64,000 nucleotides of DNA, taken from Dipylidium caninum (lineage: Eukaryota; Platyhelminthes; Cestoda; Cyclophyllidea; Dipylidiidae). Of this stretch, positions 11,287 to 21,277 are shown in pieces. How positions within the stretch are numbered: position 1 is the stretch's first letter; each line of letters begins with the position of its first letter. Both the position numbers and the translations under genes were made by a program. The DNA lies in NCBI GenBank assembly GCA_017562135.1, contig QEYB01000187.1, positions 62,001 through 126,000 of the forward strand, read 5' to 3'. Below the pieces are notes generated by a model that was not told the DNA's origin, made no database searches, and saw only the letters and a list, made by a program, of their open reading frames with translations.

Positions 11287-11649
11287 TTACACACCACAGC
11301 TGTCGAAGAACTTCTTCAACTCTTCTAAATCAAGTTGGCCATCACCATTCTTATCGTGCTCCCGGATAAATGTCTTCACTTCGCTCTCGTCGATGCCGTA
11401 ACATTTTACTGCATTCAGAAGTTCTTCAGCATCCACTTTCCCCGACTTGTCTTTGTCTATTTCTCTAAACAACGCCGCCACAGCCTTATCGCTGAAATAT
11501 AATTCGTATTTTCATAAGGCGATGAAAATTGTAACTGGGAGGAAACGCCGGGGCTCGAGTGCGGGGGCGGGAGAGGGGGGAGGGGGGAGCAGCAAAGGAT
11601 GCGACTAGTGGAAAGGAGAAAAAATGAGCGGTCTAACTCACGAGGGCAT
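11287..11649 (-). CDS. Small double EF-hand calcium-binding protein, copy 5
   Basis: Predicted 70-residue protein. Exon 1 is 11642-11649 (ATGCCCTC, then GTGAGT); the intron is 11492-11641 (150 nt, ending TTTCAG); exon 2 is 11287-11491. The N-terminus reads MPSDKAVAAL. Loop 1 is DKDKSGKVDAEE and loop 2 is DKNGDGQLDLEE, both canonical. It has cysteines at CYG between the loops and at the C-terminal SCGV. The intron carries a strong G-rich tract on the plus strand (11563-11587), so the pre-mRNA is pyrimidine-rich there. The product is a calcium buffer or sensor by family. Confidence 0.94.
11563..11587. other. G-rich tract inside the intron of EF-hand copy 5
   Basis: Runs of five, three, six and six G separated by one to three bases on the plus strand fit a G-quadruplex pattern. 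The transcript of copy 5 carries the complementary C-rich run. Confidence 0.6.
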
Positions 11650-11685
11650 GCTAATACGCATTCTACGCTTGAACCGTAATACACA

Positions 11686-11750
11686 CTTTTATTCAAGCAG
11701 ACCAGGACCAGTGACTCTGACGAGTGGTTTGTCTTGATGATAATCATTGG
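11686..11750 (-). promoter_or_regulatory. TATA-like and CCAAT boxes of EF-hand copy 5
   Basis: On the minus strand AATAAAAG (11686-11693) lies 44 bases before the ATG, and CCAAT (11746-11750) lies about 53 bases upstream of it, the same spacing as in copies 3, 4, 6 and 7. Confidence 0.6.
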
Positions 11751-12545
11751 CTTATTTCAATGCTATGAACGCCAACCAAGCCCGGGAACGACTTGCTTGT
11801 CTCCTATCAAGTGGTCTTCTCGCCTGGGTTGTCATTCTGCCATCACTTTTCAACGTCACCAAGCAGCCTCTGCTCAAAGGGAGTGGTTGAGGCCCCCGAC
11901 ACTTAATCCTATATCAGCAGAACTGCGGTCCTTGACGTTAATGCAAGGCGCTATTTCAAAGTGCCTTTGCGTTGAGCATGGCGCCGCGACGATGCCACAC
12001 GCACCCCGCATCACGAGTCTCAGCCACGCCGCCTACAGACCTCATCACGATGTCACACGACCTCAGGGAGATCTTTTACTGGGCTGCCAGTTGTGCTGGT
12101 GAAGAGAATTCTTTGAGAGGAAAGTGACGTGATTTTTCTCATGTCACTTCATTTTGGTGTTAATTCGCCTCGTAGTTTTCTTAAGACGACGGATAGCCAA
12201 CACAGGTAACCAAGAAGAAAATTGTCTGCGTAGACGTCGAACTTACAGCGCCTTCGGAGTTAGCAAGTAGTTGAGTCCACAAGGAGTAAAAATTACACAA
12301 TGCAATTAACATTTGGCTTCAATTCTTCAGGTATGCGTTTTAATTTTATAAAGACCTGTTGGTCCCACACTCGTAGCGTCAGTGATGCCTCCTTCCTCTC
12401 CACTGCTTGCTATGGAGCTGACAAAAGGGAAGGCGACCGGCACCACTGCTCATCGCAGACGGAAACCTCATTTGCGTCGTCGGTATAGCATGCGTAGCCT
12501 CATTCTGAGTCGAATGAAATCTTTTTGAGTAGTAGGCATTCGTGG
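11751..12545. other. Intergenic upstream of the inverted duplication
   Basis: No supported gene. Some open frames have no recognisable domain. Confidence 0.5.
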
Positions 12546-12856
12546 TGGTTCCTCGTCGCATCAGCCTCGCCGTCGACCGAGCATTCCGCTCTGGCACGAT
12601 GGTTGAGAGGGCACTCGAACGTGGTCAGTGGGAAATCGGCCTCTCCACCTCTGTGCTCTACGCCGTCACAAGGACACTACTCATCCCCTCCGTACAGATT
12701 GCCCTGCTAATTGTCCCATTTGACTAGCACATGCTACGATAGCATTCGAAGTCGAGACATGCTGGCTGTGGCCTGTCTCCGTCCCACCCGCACCGCGACC
12801 CTCCGGTTCCCTCCATCCCCGCATTCCGCTGCAATGCCTCTCACCGTCTGCCTACG
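12546..12856 (+). repeat. Left arm of a 311-bp inverted duplication with exon-like ORF
   Basis: This segment is nearly identical to the reverse complement of 15342-15652, with mismatches seen only at the two ends. It carries an open frame ending at 12727 that starts after a TAG and reads VVPRRISLAV near its beginning and LLIPSVQIALLIVPFD at its end, a hydrophobic tail of about 17 residues. The frame looks like a terminal coding exon with a 3' splice site just before it (TAG at 12533-12535 region). I do not recognise the protein. No donor gene is visible next to it, so this arm may be a dead partial copy. Confidence 0.85.
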
Positions 12857-15341
12857 ATGGATAATCTAAAAAAAATCACTCACAAATCGGGCTTGCTACT
12901 CATAAGTTATAAGCACTGCGCTTTTAGTAGTGTCCTGGGAGTCAAATATTGGTTCATTTTTTACGCGGGTTATGCAGCACGTTCCAGATAAAATAATGGA
13001 CTTAGTGTTCCACAAGTGAGGTAATTATCACCTTTTCTTTCTTATCCTCATCTCCTCCTTTCAAACGCTGAAAACGGTCACTTGAGTGGGTTCTTAACCC
13101 GATTCTTCAAGCTTTCAGAGGTACTCTAAGATGGCGCCCGGCTCTCGCGGGAGATTGTAGCAGCTTACTTTCACAGTAACTTTTCTCTTTTTCGCCCTAT
13201 GGGATCAGAATGAAGTATGGTAAACCCATCTAGGAGTTGAACGTCATCTGCACCGACTAACCAGGTCTTTTTCTTTCATACCGGGGAATGCAGATTTTAC
13301 TGCTGTCAGAAATAATCACTCAGACTAGATCGTTGGTGGACGCTTTCTGTTTGGATTATAAGCCTCTGGGACGGCTAGTCGGGATCATCCTTCTCTAAAT
13401 CTCGTCTTCAGGTAAGTGGTGTCGGGCGAAGAGGCGACCAAGACTTGGGAATGTCATCTACGTCGGCCCCTTCCATGCTTCCCGAATTCTCTTGCGTTCA
13501 CGTGGCAACGCAGATAGAAGAGAGTTTTCGGAGTGAAAATCTTCGAACTCATTAAGGAGTGGAGAAAGTGTACACGGAATCCAGTTTTGACGCGATAAGT
13601 CCAGAGTAATGAGATTCACCCGTTAGTTCGGTTTTTCTTTTCATTCGGTTTGTGCAATAAATGCACCTAGACCTTAGACCTCGACCCTTTCCCAGTCTCT
13701 TGTCTGTGATATTATTAAATTTTCTTCTGTGGAATGTGATGACGGGGAACACCTAAGCCCTCCCAGACCTGCCCTCCTGTCAGCCGGCTGAAAGTGAGCA
13801 GCTGAGGTCTGGCTGATCTCGGGGGTATCTCGACGTTTGGTCGGAGGTAGACCAAGCGTCTGAATTAGTTCGTATGTGTAAGAGTCCGCTATTTGCTATT
13901 GCTCCGTCGCTTAAGCAACACGGAAATGGTACCAGGAGAATATTACCGTGCCTCGAGGACCACCTCAAATTTACTCTGAAATCTCAAGTGGGGTTCCAGG
14001 CAGCCCTGATGGGCGGCACAAAGAGTCGCTGTTGATTTCAACACATCACAAAGCCGGTGTGGAGGTAAACTAGTGGAACAGTCTACTTTCCAGAGATGCG
14101 CCAGCATAACTTGACTTCCACGCGGCTACTTGTGTTGCTAATCTCTGCCTAGTCCAACTTCAACTGAATTAGTTCCGCGAGGCTTAACACATTGGAGTTC
14201 ATTGCAAACGCTCTCATAATGTGCGAATTTTGTTGATTGCTGGCGTTTTGTGTCACGCAACTCGTGGTGTGGCGTGCAGCTCTCGTTCTCAAAATCTCTT
14301 CCTCAAGTGTGGCACTCCAGTTCGGGGTTCCTTGCGCAGAGCTCACGTCTGGCGCAGCCCCGTCGGCGCCAGCAGCAGGGAGTCGAGGCATCGACTCTCT
14401 GCCCGCACAAGACGCAGGCGGCGGGAGAAATTTGACATCGCCTCGACACCTTCTTTGGCTTTGCTTTGAGTTTGAGTTTTGCGAGGTGACATTTAGGTGC
14501 CTGCCTTGCTGCGGGAGGTCCTCCCACTTCCTCTCAGCAGCGGATCCAGCGTCCTGCCCGCCTCGTGTAAGGAAGCCTGGTAGACTAGGTTTGCAGCCTC
14601 CCTCAGTTTATTCTCTGCTTAATGGAATGATAGGGAGAGCTGGCGGATACTCGAGTGGGTGAGAGGTCGAGATGATTAAGACAAGAAGTGACATGTTATT
14701 GATATCTGGGCGACACCCACGCACCGTCAAGACGCCTCCTGCTCGCCTTGTGCTCGTTTTGCGTCAAAAAGGCAGAAAGTTGTAGTTTAATGCGAGGAAT
14801 CCTCAGCTTCAAAGTGTGGATGAGTAACGTCTGGAGATGCCGCCGCCAATGCTAAAATAGAAACAGTCGACGGATTACCACTAAATCCGAGAGTCATAGG
14901 ACTTATTTTGCACAGCTCGAGAGTCAGTGAGAAAACGCAATATTTGTTGACATGACGCGGTGGAGAAGACCTGAGGCCAAGTGCCAGGGGAGAGCACACT
15001 GACTCTGCCTTGATTTCGGCGCTCAAATTGCCTGTTGACAGAAACCCGAGCTTACGGTCCGGAGACGAAAATGCCAATCACTTTGAAAACAGTGTGTGAG
15101 TGATGTTGTGAGAAATCTCGATCCTGTGTGAAATACTCCACATTCCTTAAAAGTTTTCACACGGCGTATTCCCGGCGTCAGCAGCTGCTTTGAGGGCGTA
15201 TTTCGGCTTCCTGCCTTTCGCGTCCTCGTGTCACCGCGTCTTTGCAAGCCTGAAGGCGGTCAGCGCCGCTTCCCCACTCCTCCCTCCCTCCTTCCTCCTC
15301 GAAGTCTTCCCGAGGCGTGCTCTGCGGCAGATTGTGGCTAT
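12857..15341. other. Spacer between the inverted repeat arms
   Basis: About 2.5 kb with no gene that I can support. There is no transposase-like reading and no target-site duplication outside the arms, so a transposon with long terminal inverted repeats is not demonstrated. Confidence 0.45.
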
Positions 15342-15652
15342 TGTAGGTAGACGGTGAGAGGCATTGCAGCGGAATGCGGGGATGGAGGGAACCGGAGGGT
15401 CGCGGTGCGGGTGGGACGGAGACAGGCCACAGCCAGCATGTCTCGACTTCGAATGCTATCGTAGCATGTGCTAGTCAAATGGGACAATTAGCAGGGCAAT
15501 CTGTACGGAGGGGATGAGTAGTGTCCTTGTGACGGCGTAGAGCACAGAGGTGGAGAGGCCGATTTCCCACTGACCACGTTCGAGTGCCCTCTCAACCATC
15601 GTGCCAGAGCGGAATGCTCGGTCGACGGCGAGGCTGATGCGACGAGGAACTA
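15342..15652 (-). repeat. Right arm of the 311-bp inverted duplication
   Basis: Reverse-complement partner of 12546-12856. On the minus strand the exon-like frame is preceded by TTGTTTTTTAG, a much better 3' splice site than in the left arm, and ends at the stop at 15471-15473. The coding parts of the two arms translate identically over about 60 codons apart from the first few residues. This arm is the better candidate for the functional exon, if either is. Confidence 0.85.
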
Positions 15653-16418
15653 CCAAATAGGCCTAAAAAACAAGACACGCAGTGGCTCCATTCGTAGAAC
15701 AGTTGACGCACCTCTTGTGGCGTTTCGATAGCAGTTCAGTCCGCAAAATGATGTCAAGAAGTCTTCACCATTCGGCTCATTGTTGAACGCTTGTTACGCG
15801 TGGTCTTATGGGTCGATAGGGAACAATTTTTTGGTATTCCACTCTCCTCATTTGAACTACTCGCAGACTTGACTGTATTTTGGAGTAAGCTGGGACGTTT
15901 TGGCTCCTCTCGAATCGTTACAGGTGGGCAAACAGTGGAAGAGTGCTTGTGGATTACCTCAGAAGCGAGAGGCGATATTCCTCCGATGTGAATTTGCCGA
16001 GTGCAGACGGCGATTGTAACTATGAAGTGTCGCTAAAACCGCCTCGGGGGGATTGAAAATCTATTCAGAGATGCGGCAACGAACCTTCACCGCGTTCCGC
16101 GCCCGCACGTTAATGCCATCTCGTCAGCAGCTCGTGTCCAGACGTCGTCTAGACCAGTTCCACCAAGATTACCTTCTCCGTCGCTCCGTTTCCCCAGTGC
16201 ATCTTGAAGGCGCCTACAAGCCACACTGTCTGAAGAAAAGTCGCCTCCCACAGGACAGCAGTGGACTACTATGAGACTAACTTTTTCCAATTTTACTAAC
16301 CGGGAGTCAAGCACCAGTTGGCTTCACGCATAGCTTGCGTGTATTTCTGGTGCGCCAGTTGATCTGCGAGCGCCGGAGAGGCCGCTCTTGCGTACCCTCA
16401 ACCTAAAAGTCGCTAACC
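15653..16418. other. Intergenic upstream of EF-hand copy 6
   Basis: No supported gene. Possible upstream exons of the frame in the right inverted-repeat arm would lie here on the minus strand, but I could not identify one. Confidence 0.4.
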
Positions 16419-16479
16419 ATTGGCTACTTGTGAGACCTCCACCTGCCCCCGCACTTAGGCGCACGTGAAGGTATAAGTA
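16419..16479 (+). promoter_or_regulatory. CCAAT and TATA boxes of EF-hand copy 6
   Basis: An inverted CCAAT box (ATTGG, 16419-16423) is followed 48 bases later by TATAAGTA (16472-16479), 52 bases before the ATG. The promoter architecture is retained although the protein has lost its calcium ligands. Confidence 0.65.
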
Positions 16480-16523
16480 GAGCCTCGTCGCGCCTCCAAC
16501 CAGCACGTCCTTCAGTCTCCAGC

Positions 16524-17197
16524 ATGCCAACGTAAGTGGCCCCACAAATGTTCCCACCGCCTTGTTTCTCCTCAGCGCCCCTCCCCGCCGTGTGTGCATC
16601 ACAGCCGGCCGTCGAGGTCTAGGCAACGTCGGCTCCTCTAATTCCCAATAGTCATGATAACGCGTCTCACTTTCACAGCGGCCGATATTTCGCCTTGAAA
16701 ACTCCGCCAAACCATTTCGCCCAATGTCTTTTACCATTATGTCCTTGACTGACTTGTGCAGTAGTTGCATGCAGTCATGCCCCTGTGACCCCATTTTACC
16801 ACCCTCTGAGTGCGCTGACAGGCCCCAAAACACCTTCGCGTTGCCTTATGATGGACCGTCTGAGTGGGGCGCGAGATCTCCACGCACTTCAACTTGCTGC
16901 CTCCACAACGAGTGTCTGAATTCTAACGGGTCTCCACGTCCCCACATTTTGCACCTCAGGTACATCTCTGCGTCTTTTCCTTGTAGCGGAAGTGAAGTGC
17001 GGACATTCCTTCAAGCCCTCGACCAGGACAAAAAGAACGCCGTCTCCGCGCAGGACCTGCTCCGGGTCCTGCAACATAATGTGGAAGGAATTACTCTGAG
17101 GGACGTGGAGGTCTTCATCAAGTCTGTGACAGGGAATTCAAGGGCTCTGCTCACTGAGAAGGACTTGCACGCGTTTCTCCAGGAGATGGGATTTTAG
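16524..17197 (+). CDS. Degenerate EF-hand paralog, copy 6
   Basis: Predicted 72-residue protein. Exon 1 is 16524-16531 (ATGCCAAC, then GTAAGT); the intron is 16532-16986 (455 nt, the longest in the cluster, ending CCTTGTAG); exon 2 is 16987-17197. The N-terminus MPTGSEVRTF aligns with copies 2 and 4. Loop 1 is DQDKKNAVSAQD: Asp at 1 and 3 remain, but Gly 6 is Asn and the position-12 Glu is Asp. Loop 2 is TGNSRALLTEKD, with no acidic ligand at 1, 3 or 5. Both helices and hydrophobic spacing remain (VRTFLQAL, LHAFLQEMGF). Calcium binding is probably weak or absent. Splice sites, promoter and frame are intact, so it reads as a diverged gene rather than a pseudogene. Confidence 0.85.
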
Positions 17198-17711
17198 AAC
17201 ACACCCATAGGTTGATCTTTCGAGTATTTACTGAAATCTCGTTTTATATCTCCAAATTCCTCCAACCCTCATATGTCCCCGTCCAGACTGATGGCCAACA
17301 TTGAAGCCCCAGTTTGGACAGCCTCTTGTAGATATCACTTTTTCATTACACATGTTCCTCGCGCCCAAGCAATCTGCTCATTGAAGTGGCCTCCGCGGTG
17401 GCAGGAGAGAGGCGCTGCCGCTGGTTCGGGCGAACTGATGGGGTCAGCCATTCTTTAGCCCATCGGACTAGTGGCGCATGGGCAGAGGACACTCGTTGGA
17501 GGAGGGAGTGGGCGGCAGCACGTGAGCATCGCAAACAATTCACCGTAGTTGTGGGGCTAGCCACTCTGGCAACAAAGAATGCTGGGCCTGCGCTTTCAAG
17601 GCATATTCCGTCTGTCCGGAGAGGCGGGTGATTGCGACTGGAAATGTGCTTTTCCCGATGTAATGAGGCCGGAAGGTGAGGTGCTAATGTCAGACGTACA
17701 TATTCTTACAG
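17198..17711. other. Intergenic downstream of EF-hand copy 6
   Basis: No canonical polyadenylation signal or gene seen. Confidence 0.45.
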
Positions 17712-17837
17712 ATGGTCTCCGCGTCTAACTTTACGTCGGAGCTGTACCCACATGTTCGTGTGGACTGGACCCGCCAGCCCGCCACGCTGCGGAAGAAGAC
17801 GGTCTACGCCTACGGCCTAACCAGCCCCGATGAGTGG
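17712..17837 (+). CDS. Orphan exon-like ORF, unrecognised
   Basis: A 126-nt, 42-codon open block flanked by a good 3' splice site (TTCTTACAG before 17712) and a good donor (GTAAGC after 17837). It begins with ATG and translates to MVSASNFTSELYPHVRVD..., ending SPDEW, with strongly GC-biased third codon positions, as expected for real coding sequence in GC-rich DNA. Length is divisible by three, phase 0 at both ends. I could not find matching exons up- or downstream and do not recognise the family. It could be a first coding exon of a gene whose remaining exons I missed, or a leftover exon of a moved gene. Confidence 0.4.
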
Positions 17838-20800
17838 GTAAGCATGGCCCCCTATGCGCCTCCCACCCTCTTTCGGTCCGCATCGCGTTATCTTTGACTG
17901 GCTCCAAAATCGAAGGGCAGTGAAGGTTACCACTGGCCGAAGTGCAGATCTCACGTTGCTAGAACAATTGCCTTTTCGCCTAGGACAGGGAAGTCGTCAG
18001 TCAGTCAGTCATTTTTGGGTAGATAGCTCGGTGGGTGCCATTTTCTCCTGCGCGATAGAACGGGCTCTGAGAAGATCCACCAGTCACTTTGTGTGCACGG
18101 AATGTTCATCTTTAGGCCGCACTGTGGGAACACCTCTTACTGCGCCACAGTGGGCCGTCGCACCTCGACAATTTCTCCACCCTCTGGAAACGGCTGCAGT
18201 CCCCTGGGAGAGGCGGTAGTTTGGCGCATTTGCGCAACAGCAGCGAATGAGCTTATCCACACTCGCCGGGAGACGCCGACGTCTCTCTCACCTTCGAGTG
18301 CTCCTAGTGGCGCCCCGGATCCTCAGGCATGCTGAGGCTGACGGGCGACGCAAAAGGCGCCAGTTGCCTCAGTGCGTCTCGTCGTTCATTCCTTGGGCCT
18401 TTTCACTGGCTTGAAAACTACAACTCTCCGCGCAATCACATTTGCCTGCGACGCGTAGAAACGACCCCCCGGCGCAACTCACCGTACAACTTTTGGTCAA
18501 ATTATTCGTCCCAGTGGCCAGAGGATTGCCGGCTACTACTGAAAATCCTTTAGTACAAATCGCGCGAAGCGGATTTTGGCATATGCGTTTTCGCAAATCA
18601 CGCATTAATTGAGTTTTTTTGAGGGGAAAAGTAGTCTCTCAAAGAGACGAGCCGGTCTTCGTTGGGGTGGAGCGCCTGAGTCCGGTTCACCAGGGAGCGT
18701 TTCCCCGTTGTCGCAGGAGACGCAGGGTATGTTTCGACAAAGGCGGTCGCCTCGGCCCCACTGCCACACACAAGCGGATTTTTCCCTAGCACAGGGTTTG
18801 GATGACGACTTGGAGAAGCACCTGAGTTTGCGTACCTCTGAGAAAATGTGAGTCTCAACGAAATTAATTGCCAACTCCTATGTGAGAATAACGCGAAATC
18901 CAGTAGTACGATGGCAAATTAGTTCAGGAGAGAAGTCGCGTCTGCATGACGAAACTCGAGAGGAGGAACATGGTGCGGCGAAGTTTGCCAGATGGCGAGG
19001 ATACCGCCTGAGTGCGACACTCTTCCGCCAAGTCCACAATCTTGCATGCCGTTAGTGCACGAAGGCAGCCGTGCCGCGCCTTCGCGGACATCATGAAGGC
19101 TCTAGACGGATACTTCAACTATTCCGCCCGCTTCGCTCGCAGAGTCGCATCGAGTGCTGTCAGCCGTGTCAACTAGCCGGTGACCACTACTCCCTGAAAA
19201 TTTTTTGATGTTGTAAGGGCAACACATTATCTACAACACTTAATAATTCTACGATATGAAAATGAAAAGAAGGAGGCGAAGAGGGGAAACCCCATCGACA
19301 TGCTCACCAGTCACCCATCGTCCTCGCGCATCTGTAGTCCAAAGTCCGATCATGGAAGATGGAGGCGGTGTTTACAACGGCCCCGGTACCTCTTGTGCCC
19401 ATACATGGCCACCCCGGGGTGAAGTGAGCCGTTGTGGAAGTCGCAAAAAACGTGCCACTCCTCGGTTCAAGTACACGCCTCCGAAAAGGGCCATGCCAGT
19501 AAAGGCTGTGACAACGTCTATTTCTCTTCATTTAGAGTCGCCTACGAATTGTGAGAATTTTTGCGCCTCTTCCGTCTGTTTCGAAGCGAAGCAGTTCGTC
19601 GCAGTCCCAGACGCGTGTGCGACACGTTTGGGTGGACGGCTGGGGAAGACGGAAGAGGTCGAACAGTCTCTCAGAGTGTTGGGGGGACTCGAGGGGTGGC
19701 CAAATCTCGAGACCACCACTTTCCCTTCACGCCGTAGGGGCGCTGATTTTGAGCAGGCCTCAGTGTTGCCGACTGCTTGCCGAAGGCTGCCTGAATCACA
19801 GAGACTCGGCAATAGGCCACACAAAGTCGAAGGGAGAAGGCGCAATTAGCGGAGATTGGCTGCCAACTGGGTCCCGGTGTTAACAAGAGCTGAGCTGCCG
19901 ATATGACCGCCTGCCGGTCTCGTGGACAACTCGATTGAAGACGAAGTTAACGGCATCACTGCCATGCTCGGCGAGAAATGTCCTTCGCGATATCTGGGGG
20001 CCAATTTTGGCTGATTATACTTTTTCGTGTTCCCTGTGGTTGCTGAAGCGATTGCGCGACGCAACCCCCGAGCGCCCAAAGGGAACACACGCCGTGATGC
20101 GGGCTTCGCTCCTGGTGCAGGCTAATGCCTCAAAACGCCGCAAAGTGGACGCGGTTTTGGGACTTCGTCTCTATTGCGCTCGGGGCATATCAATGTGAGG
20201 CGGGCAGCTGGGAGACCGTCGCCACACCTGGACTTACAGCCTGCAGCGTCGTCGCCTCCGCGGGCAGCCTCTGCGTGAAGGCGCAGAAGTGCGTTCATCC
20301 GGCTACAGCTGCGCCTAGGACAAACCGCTTGAAATCAGCTTAGTTGTGAGTATTTTCACTCCAGTCATGGACGAAGATAGGTATCACCAAGGTTATCTTC
20401 CAGTCCATCTTATTCTTAAGCATATACCCCTAGCAACACTGGTCTTCGTATTGTCCTCCCTCAATCAACAGTGTCTGCTTGAAAAGGCGATCAACAATGA
20501 TCCGTAATGTTTAAGCTAATCTTTTGCTGACGAAATGATTTTAGAAGTGGATTTTAGGAGTTACCACCAGGTGTTTGCCGTAAGAGGTTCAGAAGTCGCG
20601 TGCGCCAACCCAGCTGTGACCGCCCTCATCCTCGACTGCGTGTTGAGGACGAAGCTCCCGGGTGTCCCCCCCACAAAGTACCATACGCACTCAGCATCAT
20701 CGGGCGAGCTGATGCATAGACGGTTCATTTGGCTTTAAGCGCCACCACTTTCCCACCTCCTCGAGTAGCCCGATCTAGCAGACCCGCCAGCCATAGCTTC

Positions 20801-20974
20801 TCACACCGCTTTGTGGCGGCCGCCTCAGAAGACTTTTCACGGCATCCACAAGATGAACATTGGGGAATTACGGCGCGGCTTGGAAATATAGTGGACACAG
20901 CCCTTCTGTACGGTAAAACACGTGATTGTTAGAAGATTGTATTCCGAAAAGCTCTCATGCCTTGCACGACGGAA
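17838..20974. other. Intergenic between orphan exon and EF-hand copy 7
   Basis: About 3.1 kb. The longest plus frame (19256-19849, about 200 codons, Arg/Pro-rich) has frames open on the opposite strand over the same interval and no domain, so I do not call it. Nothing else is supported. Confidence 0.45.
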
Positions 20975-21178
20975 TTAAGAAGAAGCAATAAATGTAACGA
21001 GCTCGGCAAGACCCACCATGCCATTGGCATCCTTGTGCTCCTCATAGTAGTGCTTTACAGCGTCGGAGGAAACTCCAAGGCCTTCCAAGGAGGCCAGAAC
21101 ATCTTCCTCCTTGATTTTACCTTCAACAGCCTTGCATTTCAGAGCAGCTTCGACTTCGGCGTGACTAGGCATTTGCAC
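20975..21178 (-). CDS. Intronless degenerate EF-hand paralog, copy 7
   Basis: Predicted 65 to 67 residues. Two in-frame starts exist (21178 and 21172); the second gives MPSHAEVEAAL, which matches the MPSxxxV start of the other copies and is preferred. The coding sequence runs straight through the place where all other copies have their phase-2 intron, so the intron is precisely absent. Loop 1 is CKAVEGKIKEED (no acidic residue at 1 or 3). Loop 2 is HKDANGMVGLAE (Asp 3, Asn 5, Gly 6 and Glu 12 kept; His at 1). Calcium binding is doubtful, and loop 2 is the better candidate. A TATA box and CCAAT box precede it, so it is probably transcribed. Precise intron absence suggests retroposition or gene conversion by cDNA, but the promoter is of the family type, which favours intron loss. 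Confidence 0.82.
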   Translation of the reverse strand: MQMPSHAEVEAALKCKAVEGKIKEEDVLASLEGLGVSSDAVKHYYEEHKDANGMVGLAELVTFIASS

Positions 21179-21223
21179 CGGCTAGGTGGGTTGTTGTGCT
21201 GGCATGTCTCCTCGATGCTCCTG

Positions 21224-21277
21224 CTTATATAGACCTCCTGCGCCTCGAACACAACGGTTGTGGCGCAGTGTCATTGG
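21224..21277 (-). promoter_or_regulatory. TATA and CCAAT boxes of EF-hand copy 7
   Basis: On the minus strand TATATAAG (21224-21231) lies 53 bases before the first ATG of the gene; CCAAT (21273-21277) lies about 44 bases upstream of it. A seven-codon open frame with ATG at 21205-21203 ends at a TAG just before the gene, but it would be at or upstream of the expected transcription start. Confidence 0.65.

Noticed and set aside
12546..15652. Transposon with long terminal inverted repeats
   Set aside because: The arms contain an exon-like frame rather than transposon ends, and there is no target-site duplication or transposase in the spacer.
19256..19849. 197-codon Arg/Pro-rich frame on the plus strand
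   Set aside because: Overlaps open frames on the minus strand; biased composition is explained by GC content; no homology recognised.
21182..21205. Seven-codon upstream open frame before EF-hand copy 7
   Set aside because: From the TATA position the transcript probably begins at or after its ATG, so it is unlikely to be translated.
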